Assembly: GCA_021775275.1 (NCBI GenBank)
Contig: JAJFIE010000451.1
Coordinates: 1-7,364, forward strand
DNA from: Rhodospirillales bacterium
GTDB taxonomy: Bacteria > Pseudomonadota > Alphaproteobacteria > Rhodospirillales > Casp-alpha2
Reading direction: 5' to 3'
DNA: 7,364 bases
Under the pieces are notes generated by a model. The model saw nothing but the letters and a program-made list of their open reading frames with translations. It had not been told where the DNA came from and did no database searches. Shown piece by piece: positions 1-4,397 of the stretch (positions are counted from its first letter, which is position 1; every line of letters starts with the position of its first letter). The position numbers and the translations under genes were made by a program.

Positions 1-1057
1 CGCGGGTCGCGCTGCGACAAGCGGCGGCATTACCAGCATGGTCTGCCTGCCCAATACCGAACCGGTGATCGACGATATGAGTGTGGTCGAGTTTGTCGCC
101 CGGCGCGCCCGCAAACTGGGGCTGACAAAGGTCTATCCCTATGGCGCCATCACCAAGGGAACCAGGGGTGAGGAACTGGCGGAACTGGGGATGCTGGCGG
201 AAGCTGGCGCCGTGGCGTTTAGCGATGGCGTGAAGACCGTGAACAATGCCCAGGTCATGCGTCAGGCTCTTAGCTACGCCGCCACTTTCGATCTCTTGTT
301 GGTGCAACACCCCGAGGAACATACCCTGGCCAGTGACGGCGCCATGAACCTGGGTGAGTTATCGACCCGGCTTGGACTGATCGGCATCCCCACCCAGGCC
401 GAAGTGATCATGGTCGAACGCGATATCCGGCTGGCCGAGTTGACCGGGTGCCGTATTCATTTCGCCCATATTTCCACAGCGGACTCTGTTGACGCCATTC
501 GGCGCGCCAAAAATCGAGGCTCCCGCGTAACCTGTGATACAGCCCCCCCCTATTTTGCCCTGAATGAAACAGCCGTCGGCGATTACCGGACGTTCGCCAA
601 ACTGTCGCCGCCCTTGCGCAACGAGGCTGACCGTCAGGCTGTCGTCGCCGGTCTGAAGGACGGCACAATTGATGCCATTGCGTCGGATCATTCGCCCCAG
701 GACGAGGAAGCCAAACGGCTTCCCTTCGCCCAGGCCGCCGTCGGAGGTGTCGGGCTTGACACTCTGCTTCCAATTACGCTGGAGCTGTATCACAACGGGC
801 ACGTCGATCTGCTTGGCGCGATTTCTCTGATCACCAACAAACCGTCGGACCTGTTGGGTTTGCCCGCCGGACGCCTTGCCGTCGGCACAGCCGCCGATCT
901 GGCCATGTTCGAGCCTGATCGCGGCTGGAAGGTGGATGCGACCACGCTGATGAGTAAATCCAAGAACACGCCATTCGATGGCCGTCCCGTTCAGGGTCGT
1001 GTCATTCGCACCGTCGTAGACGGGCGGGTTGTCTACGAATTACCGGACGCCGGCTAA
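1..1057 (+). CDS. pyrC: Class I dihydroorotase-like protein PyrC, 5'-truncated by the window edge
   Basis: Dihydroorotase interconverts carbamoyl-aspartate and dihydroorotate, the third step of pyrimidine synthesis, in the cytosol. The reading frame is open from base 2, before the first in-window ATG at 38, and the translation there (SGGITSMVCLPNTEPVID) is the internal CxPNTxPVID region of the family. About 351 residues are present. The missing N-terminus should hold the HxH zinc motif. Visible family features are FSDG (Asp at 224–226), the VQHPEE histidine (308–310), GAMNLGELSTRLG, FAHISTADSVDAIRRAK, LSPPLR, the catalytic-type IASDHSPQ aspartate (686–688), and the C-terminal NTPFDG…GRVIRTVVDGRVVYE strand of amidohydrolases. 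The segment TAPPYFALNE (539–568) stands where active class I enzymes usually read TPHH, so one zinc-ligand histidine seems absent. The protein may be a variant enzyme or a non-catalytic partner of aspartate transcarbamoylase, like Pseudomonas PyrC'. plsY follows after one base. The family is secure; catalytic activity is not. Confidence 0.93.
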   Translation, partial: AGRAATSGGITSMVCLPNTEPVIDDMSVVEFVARRARKLGLTKVYPYGAITKGTRGEELAELGMLAEAGAVAFSDGVKTVNNAQVMRQALSYAATFDLLLVQHPEEHTLASDGAMNLGELSTRLGLIGIPTQAEVIMVERDIRLAELTGCRIHFAHISTADSVDAIRRAKNRGSRVTCDTAPPYFALNETAVGDYRTFAKLSPPLRNEADRQAVVAGLKDGTIDAIASDHSPQDEEAKRLPFAQAAVGGVGLDTLLPITLELYHNGHVDLLGAISLITNKPSDLLGLPAGRLAVGTAADLAMFEPDRGWKVDATTLMSKSKNTPFDGRPVQGRVIRTVVDGRVVYELPDAG

Positions 1058-1058
1058 G

Positions 1059-1682
1059 ATGGCTCTGCTGGACCAACCCGGAATGTTGATCGCCGTTGCC
1101 CTTGGTGGATATGTTCTGGGCTCCATTCCGTTTGGATTGGTCCTGACGCGCCTCGCAGGGCTTGGCGATATTCGCCAGATCGGTTCCGGCAACATTGGCG
1201 CAACCAATGTTCTGCGCACAGGGAACAAACCGCTGGCGCTGCTTACTCTTCTTCTCGATGGCGGCAAGGGGGGTGCAGCGGTCCTGCTGGCCGCGATATT
1301 TACAACGGATACGGTATTACCACTCGTTGCCGGTGTTGTGGCAGTTCTCGGACATAACTTTCCGGTCTGGCTCAAATTCAAGGGTGGCAAGGGTGTGGCC
1401 ACCACCATCGGCACTCTGCTCGCCGCAGCCTGGCCCATTGGCATTGCCGTATGCATTACCTGGCTGGCGATGGCGCTGGTGTTCCGCTATTCGTCCTTGT
1501 CCGCCATTGTCGCGCTGGTCGCATCGCCTGGACTGGCATGGGTCATAATGCCGCCACCGGATAACCTGCCGCTGGCTGTCATGGCGGGCGCATTGGGCGC
1601 CCTGACCATTGTCCGCCATCAGGCCAACATCCGCCGTTTGCTCAACGGTGACGAACCGAAAATCGGCAGAAAGAAAGAATGA
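1059..1682 (+). CDS. plsY: Acyl-phosphate:glycerol-3-phosphate acyltransferase PlsY
   Basis: PlsY transfers an acyl chain from acyl-phosphate (made by PlsX) to glycerol-3-phosphate, giving lysophosphatidate, the first step of phospholipid synthesis at the inner membrane. The 207-residue product has the usual family length. All three signature motifs are visible: GSIPFG…GSGNIGATN (residues 21–50), GHNFPVWLKFKGGKGVAT (98–115) and RHQANIRRLLNGDE (186–199). Hydrophobic stretches near residues 9–30, 72–97, 117–143, 146–165 and 170–185 fit a polytopic membrane protein. The ATG at 1059 is chosen because it lies one base after the pyrC stop, which suggests translational coupling. A TTG at 1029 would place ten extra residues inside pyrC, and an ATG at 1083 would shorten the first membrane segment. 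No clear Shine-Dalgarno precedes any of the three. The C-terminus is basic (GRKKE), consistent with a cytosolic tail. Confidence 0.95.
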   Translation: MALLDQPGMLIAVALGGYVLGSIPFGLVLTRLAGLGDIRQIGSGNIGATNVLRTGNKPLALLTLLLDGGKGGAAVLLAAIFTTDTVLPLVAGVVAVLGHNFPVWLKFKGGKGVATTIGTLLAAAWPIGIAVCITWLAMALVFRYSSLSAIVALVASPGLAWVIMPPPDNLPLAVMAGALGALTIVRHQANIRRLLNGDEPKIGRKKE

Positions 1683-1698
1683 GACCGGAAAAATTCTT
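1683..1698. other. 16-base convergent junction between plsY and the GGDEF gene
   Basis: plsY ends at 1682 and the opposite-strand cyclase ends at 1699, so the two transcripts converge with almost no space. The only symmetry is a six-base, AT-dominated inverted repeat (AAGAAT 1675–1680, ATTCTT 1693–1698) with a 12-base loop. No GC-rich stem followed by a T-run is present for either direction. Termination of the pyrC–plsY transcript may therefore be Rho-dependent or lie within the cyclase gene, producing antisense RNA. That last point is inference. Confidence 0.5.
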
Positions 1699-3075
1699 CT
1701 ACCTGGCGGGCTCATTAGAAAAAAATCTGAAACTGTTTTTACCACTTTTTTTGACCTGATACATAGCGGCGTCGGCCTGTCGCATAAGATCATCAGCGAC
1801 GTTGGAATCTTCCGGGCACAGGGCAATCCCGATACTGGCGCCAATGCTCACCGGCGCACCTGCGATCTGCACCGTATCTGCCAGTCGTTTGATGATCTTC
1901 TCGGCCACAAACGATGCGCTCTCCCGATCATCAGCATCCGTGACAACGACTGCAAATTCATCCCCACCAATGCGCGCCACCGTATCGGTTGCCCGAATAC
2001 ATTCCTTCAATAATCCGGCAACCCATACCAGCAACTCGTCCCCGGCATCATGACCGAGGGTATCGTTCACCACCTTGAAACCATCCAGATCAATAAACAT
2101 GAATGCCGCAATATTTTTATGCCGTTCTGCTCCGGCAACCGCGTTATCGAGTCTGTCGCGCAGCAGAACCCGGTTTGGCAGTCCCGTCAGCGCATCGTGG
2201 GTCGCCGAATACCGGAGTTGTGTCTCAGCCTTTCGCCGGGTTGCAATCTCGCTTTGCAGTGATGCGGTGCGTTCATTAACGCGCGCCTCCAACGATTCAA
2301 TAGACTCGCGCAAATTCCCAACAGCCCGATTATGTTCGGTTATGTCATGGGCTTCCGCCAGAAAACTGTTGCCGGTGGAAGAATCCATGGGTGTGAATGC
2401 GACCTCCACGTCAACATAAGAACCATCCATGCATTTCAGGCGTAACGGAATATAGCTATCTTCATTCAGTATTGTCTGAAACTCGGTTGCGAAGATGTCT
2501 TGATAACTCCGGTGGAACAGATCCTGAATGGGTGTTCCAATAATCTCGCTGTCGGATTGTGCTCCCAGCAACGTCACACCCGCCCGGTTGATAAACCGAA
2601 CATTGCCGTTTCTGCATTCGCAGATCAGACTGAGGGAGTTATTAATCAGGTCACGCAAATAGTTTTCCCGCAGATGCAGGTTTTCCGCGATGCGCGTGAA
2701 CTCGGAAATATTACGGGCATGAACAACATATCGGCCCGCGTCACTATCTGCGTTGGCCTCTGTATAGCTCAGAACACTAAGTTCGCAGTCATGGGACATG
2801 CCGTCCAATCCCTGCATTTTAATTTGGACCGGTGCAGGCTCATCTGCCAATAGCGAATATAATTCGAGGCCGAGCGCCGCATAGTCCGCCCCCAGAAAGT
2901 TAGTGAACTTTTTCCCCACCACATCAGCCTGGTTATCTGCCTTCAAAAGACGCAGACCCATCGTATTGATCCATTGAATTGAATCATCCGCACAAAGACA
3001 AACCAGATCCGGCAGGTCTGAGAGTGCGGCTAGCGCGGTCACGCCATCCAAACCGGTGCTGTCATGATCAGGCAT
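1699..3075 (-). CDS. Soluble PAS–PAS–GGDEF diguanylate cyclase
   Basis: Diguanylate cyclases condense two GTP into cyclic di-GMP, the second messenger for attachment and motility. With the ATG at 3075 the product is 458 residues. It has a first PAS domain (about 15–125, with DLVCLCADDSIQWIN), a second PAS domain (about 137–250, ending AEAHDITEHNRA), a charged coiled-coil linker (about 252–290) and a GGDEF domain (about 290–452). The catalytic motif RIGGDEF is intact (GGDEF at 1954–1968), as are the metal-site FIDLDGFK and base-contact NDTLGHD. An RxxD inhibitory site (RATD) lies five residues before GGDEF, so product inhibition is expected. No membrane segment, signal peptide or EAL domain is present. 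The PAS ligand is unknown. ATG 3075 is preferred because AAGGGAA precedes it by nine bases. ATG 3123 and GTG 3141 would add 16 and 22 residues but have no ribosome binding site. The gene runs against its neighbours and looks AT-richer. Confidence 0.93.
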   Translation of the reverse strand: MPDHDSTGLDGVTALAALSDLPDLVCLCADDSIQWINTMGLRLLKADNQADVVGKKFTNFLGADYAALGLELYSLLADEPAPVQIKMQGLDGMSHDCELSVLSYTEANADSDAGRYVVHARNISEFTRIAENLHLRENYLRDLINNSLSLICECRNGNVRFINRAGVTLLGAQSDSEIIGTPIQDLFHRSYQDIFATEFQTILNEDSYIPLRLKCMDGSYVDVEVAFTPMDSSTGNSFLAEAHDITEHNRAVGNLRESIESLEARVNERTASLQSEIATRRKAETQLRYSATHDALTGLPNRVLLRDRLDNAVAGAERHKNIAAFMFIDLDGFKVVNDTLGHDAGDELLVWVAGLLKECIRATDTVARIGGDEFAVVVTDADDRESASFVAEKIIKRLADTVQIAGAPVSIGASIGIALCPEDSNVADDLMRQADAAMYQVKKSGKNSFRFFSNEPAR

Positions 3076-3084
3076 TATCGTTTG

Positions 3085-3091
3085 TTCCCTT
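3085..3091 (-). promoter_or_regulatory. Shine-Dalgarno AAGGGAA of the diguanylate cyclase gene
   Basis: Read on the − strand, AAGGGAA ends nine bases before the ATG at 3075. It is the only purine-rich match upstream of the three possible starts, so it decides the start in favour of 3075. Its first two bases belong to the 3' arm of an adjacent perfect hairpin (3090–3107). Confidence 0.6.
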
Positions 3092-3107
3092 GCCGCGCGA
3101 GCGGCAA
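3090..3107 (-). repeat. Perfect 7-bp inverted repeat next to the cyclase ribosome binding site
   Basis: TTGCCGC (3090–3096) and GCGGCAA (3101–3107) are exact inverted complements around a four-base loop. In the cyclase mRNA this would be a GC-rich hairpin whose 3' arm runs directly into the Shine-Dalgarno AAGGGAA. A second pair of arms, GTTTGTT (3080–3086) and AACAAAC (3133–3139), encloses it. It could be a leader structure limiting translation, a protein operator, or chance. If translation starts at 3123 or 3141, it simply encodes the Ala/Arg-rich residues VAARAAR. Confidence 0.45.
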
Positions 3108-3215
3108 CTTGTGGTTTTGGCATCACTGCGCAAACAAACACATTAAGCTTACAAGATCATTGCGCCGACTTACTGTCCTGCCACTGCTTGACCTTGCAAG
3201 AAGACTCCCCCACTC

Positions 3216-3232
3216 TCTCGCGTCATGCGAGA
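3216..3232 (+). repeat. 6-bp inverted repeat across the possible dprA start
   Basis: TCTCGC (3216–3221) and GCGAGA (3227–3232) are exact inverted complements with a five-base loop that contains the first bases of the ATG at 3225. In mRNA this would place the start codon at the loop edge. If ATG 3237 is the true start, the hairpin is a leader element just upstream. A six-base match can arise by chance. Confidence 0.35.
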
Positions 3233-4370
3233 ATTTATGCCAATCCCTTTGTCTGTTGCCGAACGTCTTTCGTGGTTGCAATTGATCCGTTCGGAGAACG
3301 TCGGACCCATGACGTTTTACCGCTTGCTTGAACAATACGGATCCGCCGGGGATGCCCTGGCTGCCCTGCCCGATCTGGCGCGGCAGGGTGGACGGCACAA
3401 CTACCGCCTGTTTCCTTCTTCGAGCGCAGACGCTGAACTGGAAGCTCTGGAAAAAGCTGGTGCATTGCTTATTGGTTATACGGAACCCGAATACCCACCC
3501 TTGTTACGCGCCATAGAGGGAGCGCCGCCGCTGATTTCAGCAAAGGGAGCTCTGCATTTACTGGCGCAAACAACTTTGGCCGTTGTCGGCGCACGAAACG
3601 CATCAGCCAATGGTCTGGGGTTTGCCCGCAAACTTGCCGCTGACCTGGGGCGCGGCGGCTTTGGCGTACAGGATGCAGTGGTCGCTTCCGGTCTGGCCCG
3701 TGGCATCGACGCGGCAGCCCATCAGGGTGCACTGGAATCCGGCACTATCGCCGTTCTGGCTGGGGGTATCGACAAGGTTTATCCGGCAGAAAACGTCCGC
3801 CTGCATGACGCGATCGCCGAACGTGGTGTGCTGTTGGCCGAGATGCCCGTGGGGACACAGCCGACGGGTCGGCTGTTCCCGGTCAGGAACCGCATCATTT
3901 CCGGGCTTTCGCGTGGCGTCGTCGTTGTCGAGGCCTCGCCACGCTCGGGTTCCCTGATCACGGCGCGCAGCGCCCTCGACCAGGGGCGCGAAGTATTCGC
4001 CGTTCCCGGCGCACCGGGAGACCCGCGAACACGGGGAACCAACGGATTGATCAGAGATGGCGCCGTTTTGACAGAATCCGCCGCCGATGTCCTTCGGGTC
4101 ATTGGCGAAGCTGGATCGCTATCAATGGGACGACAGTATGACTTTGATTTTAATACGCAAAATCTCCCTCACCCCGATCATGATGATACGTCTGATGCCC
4201 GCCCGGTGATCACAGAATTATTAGGTTTCTCGCCTGTAGCGGTTGACGAACTGGTGCGCAACTGCCAATTCTCCTTCGCCGCCGTGTCCGCAGTCCTGCT
4301 TGAACTGGAACTGGCCGGGCGGCTGGAGAGACATCCGGGGAATCGGGTCTCGCTGGTAAACGAACATTAG
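3225..4370 (+). CDS. dprA: DNA-processing protein DprA (Smf)
   Basis: DprA binds incoming single-stranded DNA and loads RecA during natural transformation; it is also kept in many bacteria not known to be competent. The 381-residue product has a helical N-terminal SAM-like region (about 10–60), then a Rossmann-like DNA-binding core. Core motifs are VGAR (121–124), SGLARGID (155–162), GGID…YPAEN (180–190), FPVRNRIISGLS (218–229), GSLITA (242–247), FAVPG (258–262) and GTNGLI (271–276). A variable linker (about 295–325) leads to a C-terminal winged-helix domain (about 326–376, ending LELAGRLERHPGNRVSL). Before SGLARGID the chain reads GGFGVQDAVVA, about five residues longer than the usual GY/FVVV turn. 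The start is uncertain: ATG 3225 and ATG 3237 are in frame and neither has a good Shine-Dalgarno. topA follows 27 bases downstream, so co-transcription is likely. No other competence genes are in the window. Confidence 0.95.
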   Translation: MREFMPIPLSVAERLSWLQLIRSENVGPMTFYRLLEQYGSAGDALAALPDLARQGGRHNYRLFPSSSADAELEALEKAGALLIGYTEPEYPPLLRAIEGAPPLISAKGALHLLAQTTLAVVGARNASANGLGFARKLAADLGRGGFGVQDAVVASGLARGIDAAAHQGALESGTIAVLAGGIDKVYPAENVRLHDAIAERGVLLAEMPVGTQPTGRLFPVRNRIISGLSRGVVVVEASPRSGSLITARSALDQGREVFAVPGAPGDPRTRGTNGLIRDGAVLTESAADVLRVIGEAGSLSMGRQYDFDFNTQNLPHPDHDDTSDARPVITELLGFSPVAVDELVRNCQFSFAAVSAVLLELELAGRLERHPGNRVSLVNEH

Positions 4371-4379
4371 AAATCATTA

Positions 4380-4385
4380 GAGGGA
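4380..4385 (+). promoter_or_regulatory. Putative Shine-Dalgarno GAGGGA of topA
   Basis: GAGGGA lies 12 bases before the topA ATG at 4398 in the short dprA–topA gap. The spacing is long but workable, and no better purine run is nearer. No promoter or terminator is seen in the gap, which supports read-through from dprA. Confidence 0.4.
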
Positions 4386-4397
4386 CCGGCTAAGCAT

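Larger units (their letters stand above)
3076..3224. promoter_or_regulatory. Divergent intergenic region between the cyclase gene and dprA
   Basis: This 149-base gap must hold the promoters of both the − strand cyclase and the + strand dprA–topA–rnr unit. For dprA, TTGACC at 3188–3193 is a fair −35 match, but the hexamer 17 bases downstream (CACTCT, 3211–3216) is a poor −10. For the cyclase, CTTAAT (− strand, near 3142–3147) could be a −10 but has no matching −35. Inverted repeats occur at both ends (3090–3107 and 3216–3232), and an eight-base palindrome CTTGCAAG lies at 3193–3200. If the cyclase starts at ATG 3123 or GTG 3141, part of this stretch is coding and the gap shrinks. No terminator or small gene is visible. 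Confidence 0.4.

Noticed and set aside
359..802. Long − strand open frames over pyrC
   Set aside because: They are antisense to clear PyrC motifs and show no family similarity; they reflect codon bias of the real gene.
1675..1698. AAGAAT/ATTCTT inverted repeat as a bidirectional terminator
   Set aside because: The stem is six AT-dominated pairs with a 12-base loop and has no T-tract after it, too weak for intrinsic termination.
1717..1755. A-run and T-runs near the 3' end of the cyclase as a terminator for plsY
   Set aside because: No GC-rich stem precedes the T-runs on the + strand; the runs encode Lys and Phe codons of the cyclase C-terminus.
1317..1844. A 175-codon − strand frame over plsY and the cyclase end
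   Set aside because: It overlaps the conserved motifs of PlsY on the opposite strand and the 3' end of the cyclase gene in another frame, and has no plausible ribosome binding site or domain.
3076..3141. Starting the cyclase at GTG 3141 or ATG 3123
   Set aside because: Neither has a Shine-Dalgarno, and the added residues are an Ala/Arg-rich stretch outside the PAS domain; ATG 3075 has AAGGGAA at good spacing. The longer forms cannot be fully excluded.
3142..3170. A sigma-70 promoter for the cyclase with −10 CTTAAT
   Set aside because: The hexamer 17 bases upstream (AGTCGG) does not resemble a −35, so it is only mentioned in the intergenic entry and not called.
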